This document shows positions 30,943 through 42,582 of a stretch of DNA of 64,000 nucleotides, piece by piece. The notes below the pieces were generated by a model, which saw only the letters and a list, made by a program, of their open reading frames with translations, made no database searches and had not been told where the DNA came from. The stretch is taken from the NCBI GenBank assembly GCA_935421135.1, contig OW285190.1, forward strand, positions 930,001 through 994,000. Direction: 5' to 3'. Positions within the stretch are counted from its first letter, which is position 1. Every line of letters begins with the position of its first letter. Source of the DNA: Bugulina stolonifera (Eukaryota > Bryozoa > Gymnolaemata > Cheilostomatida > Bugulidae). A program made the position numbers and the translations under genes.

Positions 30943-31215
30943 GGAACATTTCGAAAATGTCAGTTCGAAATAGGACGTTCTGAAAACGGTCGTCTGGAAA
31001 ATAACCATGCTAAAACTGTAGATTAAATTTAGAAGAGCAAAACTCACAGAAAATTAAATTTTTTAGTGTTCTAAAAGTAGTAGTAAAAGCAAAAAAATAT
31101 ATTATTAAAATTAAAGTAAGTTGAAAGCTGGGAGTTGAGGTTTAGAGTTTCGAAATTATTGTTTTGCAAACCACTGTCTTCGGAACGTCTTGTTTCCAAC
31201 TGACATTTTCGAACA
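30943..31215. mobile_element. TTCGAAA-type MITE
   Basis: Starts AAAGGAACATTTCGAAAATG TCAGTTCGAAATAGGACG; ends CGTCTTGTTTCCAACTGACA TTTTCGAACAG. The interior resembles 18.9 and 23.2 kb (AACTCACAGAAAATTA). Confidence 0.85.
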
Positions 31216-31337
31216 GTCACAAATTCAATAGTATTAGACCCCACACCTGCCTTGCGTTGTGCAGCCCAAAAATCTTTAATCACATTCAGTGAGTACAATT
31301 TGGCTCAGTATCATGGTGGAAAGGCCTGAAAAAACTG

Positions 31338-31490
31338 GTAAAGAGACATTTCGAAAATGTCAGTTCAAAACAGGACGTTCTAGAAACTTTCTTTTGGGGA
31401 TTAGAGTTTGGGATTTCGGGATTGGGGGTTTTGAAGTTTTCGGAATATCCTGTTTTTAACTGACATTTTTGAAATGTTCCCTTACCAATA
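31338..31490. mobile_element. TTCGAAA-type MITE, short form
   Basis: AAAGAGACATTTCGAAAATG at the left and GACATTTTTGAAATGTTCCC TTACC at the right are inverted. The interior GGGATTAGAGTTTGGGATTT is also in the 39-kb copy. Confidence 0.85.
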
Positions 31491-31739
31491 CTATTGACCA
31501 CAACAACCATTTTGATACTATTTTCGAACAGGGGAAATTAGATTGGTTAATAAATTTGCTAGACCTATGTGAAACTCTTCATTGACAAACTAGAATACTG
31601 TTGTGGATGTTTTCCTGGGAGCAATGAGTGTGAATCATACTTGGTCCTGACACAAATACTTTACTCACAAACATAGACACTGCACTTGATCACTGGTTTA
31701 GACATTTATAGAAGACTCTCAGAACATGAAAACAGTTTC

Positions 31740-31905
31740 AAAATGTTGTTTTCCAGACGACCGCTTTCGGAACGTCTTGTTTCAAACTAACATATTATTT
31801 TAAATGTCCTGTCACCAAGTTACACTTACATTCAAGATATAATTACACTTACATTCAAGATATCACTACACTTACATTCAAGATATCACTACACTTACAT
31901 TCAAG
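31740..31905. repeat. MITE end plus 22-bp tandem array
   Basis: 31740-31815 is a MITE terminus (CGGAACGTCTTGTTTC). It is followed by four copies of ACACTTACATTCAAGATATC at 31826-31905. Confidence 0.75.
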
Positions 31906-33587
31906 ATACAAATGTACATGTATATGTAATTATCTGATTATATTTACCATGTACAGATTTGTATTCCCATCAGATTTCTGGACATCAGACACTACATAAC
32001 ACACAATTCCACTATCAGTTTAGATATGTGCAATAAGAATGTATATTGTACACTTACAGACAAGGATGTATAAACCAGACAGAACAGCCAGTATGTTTTT
32101 ATACCGGGCTTTACCACTATGATCAATTGCTACCTACATTGTACGAGAATGGCACCCTCAGAGTAATATACAGTGTAACTTGCCTTATTCAAACTACAAG
32201 GGACCACCATGATTGGTTTGAATTAGGCATGAGTTTGAATTGTGTGATCACCTTCTTTTGTATAATGGCTTAGATGCCTACTTCACACATACATGCACAA
32301 GTGTAATACTTTAACACAACCATATGGTTGTATGAGCATGTATGCATGAATCTTCATTTGCTTCAATTGTGAAACTAATTGAGGAATACAGCTTTGTGGT
32401 TAACAGAACTTGTACTGTTTACTATACTCTAAACTACAACACTGCATATCTGCAACAAGTAATGCATCACATGTACAGGACAGCAGTATGAAAACACATT
32501 GTTCAGAGTTGCCATTTAGCTATGGAACAGTCAACAAACAGTGTAAAGTAATCAGTTTCCTCTGCTTGAGCACAAATCGTTTTTGGTGCATTGGTCAGCG
32601 CATTATCAGCCCATCATTAGCTTTACAAGCCAATTTTTGCTGTGTTCGCTGCAGGATATCCTAATCGATGGTGGTAATGGCATTGGAAACAATTTTCTCA
32701 AGTCAGTTCATGAACTTTTGTTTTATGAATGATGTCTTTCACAAGCACCACAGAGAGAAGTCCAAGGGCGTGATACCCTCAGCTAATCCATGGGGCTAAT
32801 GGGGCACCACCACATTGGAGACTGCACGTTTGTGATGGATTGAAAGAGATAGACCAATTTCATATTATTACCAAATATCATGCCCTTGAACTTCTTTCTG
32901 TGAGGTTATGTAAAAGATATCATTCAGGGTATTTTATACTGGGACCGTTATTGACATGCGTCCAAAACTGGCAACAAAGGCAAGTTTTGTGCTATTAGAG
33001 ATCAGATTCAAACCGCCATTTGTCATAGATGGGAGCCGTACCAACCCAGTATGGTTGGGTTTCTGCGACAAAACAAACATTTGTCGTTATTGATCAGAAT
33101 CAATTGTACCTTCTGCATAATTAGTCTGATGAGGTGCACGTTTGGTAATTTAAAACGCCTTCAAAAATTGGGTCAGTCTGTCTGAATTGGAGGAAGGTAC
33201 GAGGTGCATCTAGTGCAAATGCTTCGTAAGTGGCCACCACAACAGTTACTGACTACCAGTTACCTGTACAATACAGGCAAGCGTGAGCCAGTGTATATAT
33301 TATTGCTAATCATAAATACTCTGGGCATCTAACAAACATATACATACATGTAGAAGGACGTAATCACACCTGCAGTGACAAATCGAATTCTGCTCATAGC
33401 AACACCTGTGAGGACAAGGGCGCATAGTTTGGCCGGTGAACACACACCCTGTGCACAGTCTGAGTGAAGAAAGTCAGTAAACCAGACACAGTAATAGAAT
33501 GATTCATTTGTTATAATTTCAATGCATCAAAAATTTAGGTCACTGAAACCCACAATTGTGATAGAGGTGCCCCCAGCTAAACATTAC
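31906..33587. other. no confident feature
   Basis: No gene recognised. On the minus strand near 32135-32057 an acceptor-like AATGTAG and a GTAAGT donor bracket an open hydrophobic segment (NILAVLSGLYILV). Phase does not join it to the neighbouring Thr-rich exon. On the plus strand near 33165-33240 fragments such as VQMLRKWPPQQ recall the end of a death domain, but with a stop and no frame continuity. Confidence 0.3.
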
Positions 33588-35375
33588 CTGTAACTGGTGT
33601 CACCACTTCATAGCTATTCAACATGGTTATGGGGAGGACACTTGAAGTAATAATCTTAGAGGCATATGTTGACTTCATTTGACCACTAGTCTGGGATATC
33701 ACCCCTTTAGCTTTCACAGAATTCTCCTTGCTTTTACACCCAAAGAAGCACCAAAGCCAGCTAGACATACCACCGGGTGTTGCTGTAGCGCTTGTGACAA
33801 CAGGAGTGGTTGTGGCATCAATTGTTGCTGTAGTCATTACCGAACGGGTAGGCATCATTGTTGAGAAGGTATGCATATTGAGAGGTTTACCATAGTTGAA
33901 GGCAGCAAATGTTGATGTGGATGATTTACTAGTAGTGTTAGTGACTATTGGTGATCCACTGGTAGTATCAGCAATGTTCAAAGGTTGGGTACTAGTAGTA
34001 GTGGTTGTTGTGGGTTGTTTACTAGTAGTAGTAGTTGTTGTGGGTTGTTTACTAGTAGTAATTGTAGTTGTGGGTTGTTTACTAGTAGTAGTGGCTGTTG
34101 TAGGTTGTTTACTAGTGGTAGCGGTTGCGGTGGGTTGTTTACTAGTAGCATTGGTGCCTGTGGGTTGTTTACTAGTAGTAGTTGTTGTTGTGGGTTGTTT
34201 ACTAGTAGTAGTAGTTGTTGTGGGTTGTTTACTAGTAGTAGTTGTTGTGGGTTGTTTACTAGTAGTAGTGGTTGTTGTGGGTTGGTTACTAGTAGTTGTT
34301 GTTGTGGGTTGTTTACTAGTAGTTGTTGTTGTGGGTTGTTTACTAGTAGTGGTAGTAGTTGTTGTGGGTTGTTTACTAGTAGTAGTAGTTGTTGTGGGTT
34401 GGTTACTAGTAGTAGTAGTTGTTGTGGGTTGCTTACTAGTAGTAGTAGTTGTTGTGGGTTGTTTACTAGTAGTAGTTGTTGTGGGTTGTTTACTAGTAGT
34501 AGTAGTTGTTGTGGGTTGTTTACTAGTAGTAGTTGTTGTGGGTTGTTTACTAGTAGTAGCAGCTGTTGTGGGTTGGTTACTAGTAGTAGTGGCTGTTGTG
34601 GGTTGTTTACTAGTAGTTGTTGTTGTGGGTTGTTTACTAGTAGTGGTAGTAGTTGTTGTGGGTTGTTTACTAGTAGTAGTAGTTGTTGTGGGTTGGTTAC
34701 TAGTAGTAGTAGTTGTTGTGGGTTGGTTACCAGTAGTAGTGGCTGTTGTGGGTTGGGTATTAGTAGTATTGGTGCCTGTGGGTTGTTTACTAGTAGTAGT
34801 TGTTGTTGTGGGTTGTTTACTAGTAGTAGTAGTTGTTGTGGGTTGTTTACTAGTAGTAATTGTAGTTGTGGGTTGGGTACTAGTAGTAGTGGTTGTTGTG
34901 GGTTGTTTACTAGTAGTAGTTATTGTTGTGGGTTGTTTACTAGTAGCATTGGTGCCTGTGGGTTGTTTACTAGTAGTAGTGGCTGTTGTAGGTTGTTTAC
35001 TAGTGGTAGCGGTTGCGGTGGGTTGTTTACTAGTAGCATTGGTGCCTGTGGGTTGTTTACTAGTAGTAGTTGTTGTTGTGGGTTGTTTACTAGTAGTAGT
35101 AGTAGTTGTGGGTTGGTTACTAGTGGTAGTGGTTATTGTGGGTTGTTTACTAGTAGTAGTAGTTGTTGTGGGTTGGTTACTAGTAGTAGTAGTTGTTGTG
35201 GGTTGGGTACTAGTAGTAGTAGTTGTTGTGGGTTGTTTACTAGTAGTAGGGGTTACCGGAGCTTGCTTATTGTTACTAGTAGTAGTAGTAGTAATAGTAG
35301 TAGTAGTAATAGTAGTAATGATTGAAGCAGTTGTAGAAGAGACTGGCTCAGTGGCAGAACTCGCAGTTGTTTCAT
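33588..35375 (-). CDS. secreted mucin-like protein, threonine-repeat exon 2
   Basis: Acceptor ATTTGTAG at 35376-35383; the first two bases complete an Asp codon begun in exon 1. About 596 codons follow: ETTASSATEPVSSTT, then some 40 repeats of the 10-residue unit SKQPTTTTTT (variants GTNATSKQPT, STQPTTT, SNQPTTT, 9-11 residues), then SGSPIVTNTT, a short Cys-bearing segment SSWLWCFFGCKSKENS and VVTPVTG before donor ACAG|GTAATG. The Thr/Pro/Ser repeats would be a dense O-glycosylation target. The function is inferred to be an extracellular mucin-like coat or gel protein; no enzymatic domain is visible. Both antisense frames are also long and open, as expected from the repeat. Confidence 0.75.
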
Positions 35376-35469
35376 CTACAAATAAAGTCAAATGGCTCAT
35401 CTAGCAATGATAATAAAGGTCAATCAATCCAATTTTGCTTTATATACCAGTATTTACATGTAGCTCAGG

Positions 35470-36463
35470 TAGTGCAGGGCGGTTTTGATTTGCATGTGCA
35501 TTCAGTTTTTTTGCTGATTTTTCTAAAAAACTGAATGAAACCGAAGTTGTCTTCTCACCCTCGGTTTAATTCAGTTTTTTTTATTCATGAAAAAACACCG
35601 AACCGGAAATTAAATACTCAATATTGAAGTTGTCACACCCTGCTTTTAAGCTGTAATGGCGGCCATTTTTAATTTACTCTAATAAATTGCAATTATTAAA
35701 TGCCAATCATCTATAATAATATGGAAGTATAACAACTGGAATTCAGTGAAACTAAAGTAAATCATCTCTGGGTGACAATGATGGCAGTAGCTAAGTATTT
35801 ATTCAACGGATGACATCGAATTATAAAGATTGAAAGGTGCATAAAATAAATTCACGTGTTCGGCGTTTTAGCCATTACCGGAAATGGCCGCCATTTTTAT
35901 TTTGTTCAATAATTTGCAATAATTAAATATTAATTATTTATAACAATATGCAAGTTTGACTACTAGAATCAAATGAAAACTACAGTGAACCCTTACTGGG
36001 TGACATTGATGGCTGCAGCTAAGTCTGTATTCCAAGGATGGCATCGAATTATAAGGATTAAAAGAAGCACTAAAATGGCAGCCATTTTCATTTAGTTTAA
36101 TACTTTACAATTATTAAATATTTATTATTTATAATAATATGCAATCGTAACTGCTATAAAGGAGTGAAACTACAATAAATAACCACTGGGTGATAATATT
36201 ATGGCTGCAGCTAAGTCTAAATTCCAAGGATGGCATCGAATTATAAGGATTGAAAGAAGCATAACATGAATTCACGTGTTTTCAACGCCAGCCATTATTG
36301 AAAGTGGGTGCGCTAAGAGGCCAGGCGCGGTTTGACTTTTAAAACCGAATAAAACCGCACCGCCGCATTCGGTGTCGGTTCACATTTGAAATTTTGGCGG
36401 TTTTTGAACCGAATGAAAAAAAACCGAAAAAACTGAATGACACCGAAACACCGCCCAGCACTA
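35470..36463. mobile_element. hAT-like element, TAGTGC...CAGCACTA family, copy 1
   Basis: Left end TAGTGCAGGGCGGTTTTG, right end CACCGCCCAGCACTA. The same 8 bp, AGCTCAGG, flank both sides (35462-35469 and 36464-36471). Of 994 bp, none is coding; the interior holds repeated GGCGGCCATTTTTA and TGGGTGAC sub-blocks. It lies in the mucin-gene intron. Further copies are at 54186-54935 and, diverged, at 905-1519. Confidence 0.92.
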
Positions 36464-36471
36464 AGCTCAGG

Positions 36472-37438
36472 GTACCAACATCAAACATAACTCCTACACA
36501 CATATTTACATGAATCTTCAAGCACCAGCCATTGTATCAAATGAGCCAAATGTAAATATAATGTACATTTTCATAACAGTGATTTATACTGTTGCAAGCG
36601 TTTTGAACTCATCACTGACTTAGTTAGGGCTGGTATGCCTGGTATAGTGCAACAATGCACAGTATAGTATAAAAGTACAGTATACTGTGGTTAGTGGTGT
36701 AGTTGTCGCTGATAGCTACAGCCTGAATACCACATCATACCTGCCACACTGCACTAAGTAATGGGGTTCAACAGTTGAAAATGTGGAAGATTTGAACTAT
36801 ACTCATTTATATGCTTTGGAACCAGCTAACTACAATGTATAGATTTCTCTAAGCAGCAAAGGGAACAGTTATAGGGATACCCAGACAATTAGGTATCCAT
36901 TGCAATGCTCGACTTAGCAGAATGTAGATACTACATTGTTGCAAAAAATGGCACGAACAATCCATATTTTATTGCTAATGACACGCTAGAGTTGTGCACA
37001 TATTACATCATATTTATGTTTATAATAATTTTACTTCCCAATTCACTTGCCTGCATTCCATGTACACATGTAACTGTATGAGAAAGTTTAATGTCATTTA
37101 GCAGTATTGTAGTATTTGTGCACCACTGGCCAGGGCTTGGCCTGCACAGCCACTACTGACTTGTAAGAGTAGAGAGATGATAACTCAGTGTATGATTCCA
37201 GCCACCTGCTAGGAATGCAGATGGCTCATGCTAGCTCTGTAGTCCAGTGCCTAGTTACCATCCTAGGTAGGTACTGGGTGTGCTGCTATTCTAGTTGCTC
37301 CTAGATCAAATCCTCAGTAGTATGGTAGCGTGTGTAGAATAATTTATTGAGTAAAGTATCCTAGCTATTTATAATATTGACTGCACAGTATAACAAATCT
37401 GCCCCTCTTTTATAGCACAGTAAACAAAGTGGCTTATA
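36472..37438. other. mucin-gene intron sequence, nothing recognised
   Basis: AT-rich, no ORF or repeat I can define. Confidence 0.35.
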
Positions 37439-37709
37439 AGGTGTCTTCACGACCTCTTGGACGGACCTGGGTCGCAAATAAAAATTACAAGATGGCCGTC
37501 CGACCTAGGTCAGAAGGGCTATTGGCCTGGGATTTTGCTTGGCCGGACGAAACCATCCCCAGCTCATCGGCACACCAGATTTCTTCGCACGAAAACGAGG
37601 ATTTTGCTTTTGGCCCAGGCCGGTGTGTTCGAGACTCTGTGGCAGATGTGTGCCGGAAAATATTTTCGTAAATCGGCCTGGGTCTGAAGCTTAGGTTGCG
37701 AAGACACCT
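37439..37709. mobile_element. 271-bp TIR element (AGGTGTCTTC termini)
   Basis: AGGTGTCTTCACGACCT at the left and AGGTTGCGAAGACACCT at the right are inverted. It is GC-rich relative to its flanks, with internal inverted words (GGCCTGGG, CCCAGGCC). TSD not resolved. It lies in the mucin-gene intron. Confidence 0.7.
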
Positions 37710-37908
37710 ATTAAGGTGGTATATTGTCAGCTGTTTTATATTAGCTATATGTGAATTAAGCATTTTAGTCAGCTGGTCTACGTTCTACGGGGTCAACTTG
37801 CTACGGTGGCCTTGCTAGGGCACTAAAGACCATAACAATGCACGCTACTAATTTGCTAGCAAGTATACTTCTACAATAAAATGTATGTGCAACAGAGATA
37901 TTACTCAC

Positions 37909-38035
37909 CATTCTTACCCCCATGTATTGTAGATATGGATGTGAAGTCTGTTAAAGGCGGTGAATCAGATCCAGCTCCGTGAAGAGTAGATGCAGCATAT
38001 ATGCAAACAAGGAGAACTTTAGTTAGCCTGTTCAT
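37909..38035 (-). CDS. mucin-like gene exon 1 (signal peptide)
   Basis: ATG at 38035 encodes MNRLTKVLLVCIYAASTLHG, a standard secretion signal (basic n-region, hydrophobic core, likely cleavage after about residue 20-22), then SDSPPLTDFTSISTIHGG and KN. Donor AATG|GTGAGT leaves one base (phase 1), which completes Asp with the first two bases of the 35375 exon. This phase match and the signal peptide turn the downstream Thr-repeat frame into a credible secreted-protein gene. The intron is 2.5 kb. Confidence 0.75.
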
Positions 38036-38789
38036 TCTAAGAACCCTATTAATCACAACAAACAAGAATAATTATACAATGACTTGCAAAGTACAGTAGT
38101 CTCAGTTGAAATGTTGACATAAATTCCAGCTAACATCACTATTGAGATTACAAAGCTGGCCTATTGACGTACATGTAGGTTTCAAACCTGTCAAGCATTT
38201 TCCCCACACTGAAAAATCTACAGTACGTGCTTTGGACTGGTACTTTGGTCTGGGCAACCGGTTCATAAATTTAAACCAGTCAATTTAATTATGCAGATAC
38301 AATGTAAAACTTGCAAGGCTAACGTGGATTGCACACTTTTGACATGTAAAAATGCCAGTAACACAAACCCTCGTCATACACACTGCACAAGATTTTCCTG
38401 ATCAAAAAAGTCGATTATCCAATGACAACAAATACCAATGTCGCAGGTTTTTTTTTGGAATGTAAAAACAGTTTTTTCCCATTTCTGGACAATGTAAAAA
38501 TATACTTTACATGTATAAAAAATCTAAGACTAACTTTTAGTAAAACAAAACTTGCAATTACCTGTACCAATTCCTGTCATGGAGATTCCATATTGTGGTA
38601 ATTCAGATTAAATTTACATTATTTGATTACATCATTGTACAGGTTATACAACAACTGCACCATTACCTGTATGATGATAATTCTTGCACAACACTATCAA
38701 TTTCATATTGATAGCAATGTTTCCACTTGAACTGCATGCTCAGAAGTAAAACTCGACAGAATTCTTGGATAAGACATTTGGCAGCCTAA
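38036..38789. other. 5' flank of the mucin-like gene, nothing recognised
   Basis: AT-rich. No TATA box or other motif could be assigned with confidence. Confidence 0.35.
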
Positions 38790-38970
38790 ATCAGAGCTGG
38801 GTCCAAGTCATGGATTTGACTTGATTTGCCAAGTCGAGTCACAAGTGGACTTTACTTGGACTTGCCAACATGCTGACTTGACTTGGACATCATTGTGACT
38901 TGACTTGAACATCATTGTGACTTGACTTGGACACATGAATGACTTGTGGCTTTGACTTGGGTTCTACCAA
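38790..38970. repeat. GACTTGACTTGGACAT short tandem repeat
   Basis: Repeated GACTTGACTTGG and CATCATTGTGACTTGACTTG words form an irregular array of about 180 bp. Confidence 0.75.
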
Positions 38971-39074
38971 GTCAACACAGCAGATAAAAATCTTGTACAG
39001 TGTATAGCCAACATGGAAAACAAGTATCAATTGTCTACCCATATATCATTTTCATTTCATCAGTGCAACTAGCG

Positions 39075-39160
39075 ATAAAGGAACGTTTCAAAAATATCAG
39101 ATAGAAACAGGACGTCTCGAAAACTTTCCTTTGGGGATTAGGGATTAGAGTTTGGGATTT
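39075..39160. mobile_element. TTCGAAA-type MITE fragment
   Basis: GATAAAGGAACGTTTCAAAA, GAAACAGGACGTCTCGAAAA and GGGATTAGAGTTTGGGATTT match the short form at 31338. Confidence 0.7.
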
Positions 39161-39444
39161 AGGGATGCATGCATAATATACATAATATTGTATATAAAAT
39201 AATATAATAATAATATTATAAATGTAAAATATCATAGCTAGTGTCAAAATCCACCACAGTTGCTTGGCTAGGTAGCTGTTTTCTGTATCTGCACCTACAA
39301 GTCGTTGGTGGCTTGTGTAAAGACCTTGGGCCGTCTGGGACACATCCACAACAGTATGTTTAAGATAAGGGGAAAAAAACAGTGGTTGAGCAGTTTTCCA
39401 GCATTTTTTGCCGTTTTCAATTTTCATTTTTTTCAGATTGTTAC

Positions 39445-39515
39445 AATCATACGAGATCTAAGGGTAGCGCCTCTACAATCGTTGTAGAGGCGTTACCCTT
39501 AGATCTCGTATGATT
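39445..39515. repeat. 71-bp near-perfect hairpin
   Basis: AATCATACGAGATCTAAGGG ... GCCTCTACAA, a 3-nt centre, then TTGTAGAGGC ... CCCTTAGATCTCGTATGATT. The arms are 34 bp and differ at one position, which pairs as G-U in plus-strand RNA. No repeat of this sequence was noticed elsewhere in the window. Confidence 0.9.
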
Positions 39516-40474
39516 CTTGGTATTGGTAGAAAACTGTTGTGACTGATAGATATGACATATGTGATGCCACTGAGCATAGGTTGAAGGAGGTTTTCTTCTT
39601 TTCGCAGCTCTTGTTTTCATTAGTACAGGGATTTGATACTTGTTATGATTATCACCGTATGCAGAGAATAGCGCTTCATGTCTTGTTTGTCTTCTTGTGA
39701 GAGAATTCTCATTAAAAAAGATAAGATAAAGATTGAAGATTCAATGAATCTCAGATTTAGTAAAGTTTTAGTTTATTGTCTATTGATGTTAATGAACTGT
39801 AAATACTAAATAGCCAAATAATGATATAGATGATTTAGCAGCTATTCTTTTATTTTTGAGATAATAATAATTATTTATTCCAAGTGATAGCAAAATGTGT
39901 TATCAAGACATTCTAGTGTTAAAACGCAAACAAATCAAATGAGCTTGAAATTTCAAAGGACCGCTGGTCTGCTGTTTCGCGCCCAGGTAGCCTGTGGTCG
40001 TTAGAATGCTGGGTTGGTTGATCCAGTAACATCACCAATATTATTACGGTATCCACGTTGGTTGCGACTTCACTTTCGTGCCCACAGGCTGCAGTAATAG
40101 TTGTCTGTCCTGTTCAATTAAGGGTAGCCAATTCCCAAGTTATTAATGAGGGGATAACTCCTTAGTTGATACTTATGATGCAACAAATAAATTAATATAC
40201 ATGTACAATGTACATGCATAATATGTAATTATGTACTTCTGGCTATTTATATTCTGTACTAGTAAAGATAGTGGAGGAGAAGATAGGTCACCTGATAATA
40301 ATGTGCAGTCTCTATGGCTCTAGATAAATGCCAAGTTCTCACTCTTCTCACACTGCTTTATTAGCCTATACTAGCTGTGGAAAACAGACCCATGTACATG
40401 TATGTCCCGCAATAGCCTTACAATCCTACCTCTAGCTTCTGTGCAAGTTCCCATGTTCCTAGTAACAGTACTAT
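39516..40474. other. no recognisable feature
   Basis: AT-rich. A fragment AAAGATAGTGGAGGAGAAGA near 40265 resembles the terminus of the 26.7-kb TIR element. Nothing coding is recognised. Confidence 0.35.
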
Positions 40475-41923
40475 TGTAATGTTTTTAGTATATGGTTTAC
40501 GCACGGGTGCCGATGTAGCACGGGTGTGGGAAGCGCTTGGTAGTTGGTAGTGGGCTGCCAAAGTAACTTCCACATATTACATAAAGAGTGAAAAGTTGAG
40601 TTAAGCTCTTGTGATTATTGATGAGGACTAGAGGTGGAGCGAGACAGCATTTTTGGATTCGAGACGAGATTCGAGACACTACTTCTAAAAAATTCGAGAC
40701 GAGACGAGACTGGGTTTTAGGATTCAAGGCAATTTTTCTAAGAAGTTTGCCAAATTTTATATATCTGCATGTTAGAACTCCAATAGTTTCAATTGCTGCT
40801 CTGTAAACTCTGTATTTTATCATTATGCATTTCAATAAAAGGTGAACAGAAGGCTGTGGAATATATTGCACATGTATTCCATGTACATTACATTGCATGT
40901 ACATTGTACATAGGTACTAAAATTATAAAATGCAATTTGAAAAATTAGTATGGAGTTATTTTTCCTTTAATGAAATAATCTCACGAGTAGACAACTTTTG
41001 GTAAGGACATAACATTGCATTGTGGGAGTGGTGATTGACAGTCGTTAGTAATTCTGTATGACTAGGAGTGATCGACCAGTAGCTCAGCGTTAGCTGCAAT
41101 GCTATTGCTAGGAAATCAGTGCTGGGAATGTATATGTAGGGAGTATTACTAAATAATTTGAATAATAATTTTCTATTTGACATATTTATTGTTGATTAGC
41201 AATTAGTTCTATTATAATTATTAATTTATTATAGATAAAAATTATTAGCTGCTATTTGTTTTCAGTCTCGAATACTAATTGCCATCTCGAGACGACTTTC
41301 GAGACAAGGCAAATCGATACGAGACTCGAGAAATCTCGAGTCTCGTTTCACCTCTAATGAGGACGTAGGCCGAGGCTGAGACTCATTGAAGAGTCCAGGG
41401 TCGACGTAGGTCCTGTAGTTTATACTCCAAAGGAGTGTAGAAAGTAGTAATGCTGATCTAAGGGCTTAGACCCGATGCCAGATTCATTGAAGAATCCGGG
41501 ATCGGCTAAAGTCCGATGGTGTAGAACTCACAAGAAGTGTAGAAAGAGTACTTAAACGAATATTCGGACGAGCTCAGGCACTGAGGTCTAAAAGACCAGG
41601 GCTGGAGCTGCCTGCCTGCAAAATTAAGACTCTGTAGGTTGAGTTAGGAGATGTTGCTTTATTAGAGTGCAATCAACAACTGATTTGTACAGCAAAATGC
41701 GTGAGCTTTTATACATAAGATACTTCCGGTAAAAAGGTACGATAAGGTATCGGGCGGTACGATAAGGTATCGTACCGGAAATTGCATAACAACAGGATGG
41801 AAATAGGCCCGAGGTCGGCCCTCATAAAGGTCGGCCTTGCACAAAAAAGTGCTTATAATATGTTAAAACAGACAGTATATAATTATGGCCGTGTTCTGAG
41901 ACATCGGCCCCAAAATATATACA
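40475..41923 (-). mobile_element. LTR (family B), reverse, containing a hAT-like insertion
   Basis: Starts TGTAATGTTTTTAG (reverse of the CATTACA-type end) and ends near GGCCCCAAAATATATACA. Between these it matches 48979-49686 and 63339-64000 in order: TTACATAAAGAGTGAA, CGACGTAGGTC, TATACTCCAAAGGAGTG, GAGTTAGGAGATGTTGC, TTTATTAGAG (reversed AATAAA), GATAAGGTATCG. A 728-bp hAT-like element plus its 8-bp target duplication interrupts it at 40629. Confidence 0.85.
40629..41356. mobile_element. hAT-like element, copy 2, 8-bp TSD
   Basis: Ends TAGAGGTGGAGCGAGAC and CTCGTTTCACCTCTA are inverted. Flanked by ATGAGGAC at 40621-40628 and 41357-41364. It is the inverted twin of 24070-24787 (shared TTACATTGCATGTACAT region and TCTCGAG words). 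It was inserted into an LTR-B copy and is therefore younger. Confidence 0.93.
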
Positions 41924-42582
41924 GGTAAGAAGACTTGGAATAATAATCAGGCAAAGAACTAATTATTGCATACAGTAGTATAATTGAACTATACAATGAA
42001 TGCGAAAGCCTGATTGGCTAATAACAATATAATGCACATCATGCATGCAGTAGTTGATAACAATGGTAAGATAATAGGTACAATGTCAAGCATGTATAAG
42101 ATAATAGAATATTGTCAGTGTGTAGTTATCCAGGGGAGACTACTACGGAGACTGAATCACTACACTATCACCATAACAAACATAAATTAACAGCACTCTC
42201 CAAACCTATACAGGCTCGACTGCCCTATACGTTTTGTAAGAAAATAAAAGCCGATAAGTGATAACCCTTGATAACCCTGATATTCAACATCAATTAAATA
42301 CTGTCTCCTTACACTACTTTATCCACTATTGACCAAAATATAACAATGCATATTTACTGGTCTTCCATACTCTACAACCCCATTATGATCTGGTATAACG
42401 TTTTATTATTATTAAATTGGATAGAATATAATTGTTACACTTTATTGTCACTGTTGAATACTAATATGTGTATGCATAAAATAGGGCTAGTCGCTGGAGG
42501 GGAGACGTCTGCATAAGATTCAAATTAATAATTTATCATTTAGACTGCAATACAACATGTAATAAGAGACGACTATTTTAGC
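41924..42582. other. no recognisable feature
   Basis: AT-rich sequence between the LTR and the giant minisatellite. Nothing coding seen. Confidence 0.35.

Larger units (their letters stand above)
30897..31525. repeat. inverted repeat enclosing MITE copies
   Basis: Left AATAGTATCAAAACGG with TTGTTGTGGTCAATAGTATT and right AATACTATTGACCACAACAA with CCATTTTGATACTATT are reverse complements of about 45 bp. Between them lie two TTCGAAA-type MITEs (30943-31215, 31338-31490), whose own termini extend the symmetry. Confidence 0.85.

Noticed and set aside
32057..32135. Hydrophobic exon linking the two Thr-rich exons
   Set aside because: Acceptor and donor are present, but its phase (0 in, 1 out) fits neither neighbour.
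33165..33245. Death-domain-like fragment (VQMLRKWPPQQ)
   Set aside because: Only a few residues match, a stop interrupts the frame, and no neighbouring exon supports it.
33896..35404. Long plus-strand ORFs (VVVGCLL and CCGLFTSSSS repeats) opposite the mucin-like exon
   Set aside because: Antisense by-products of the Thr-repeat DNA. Only the minus frame links to a signal-peptide exon in phase.
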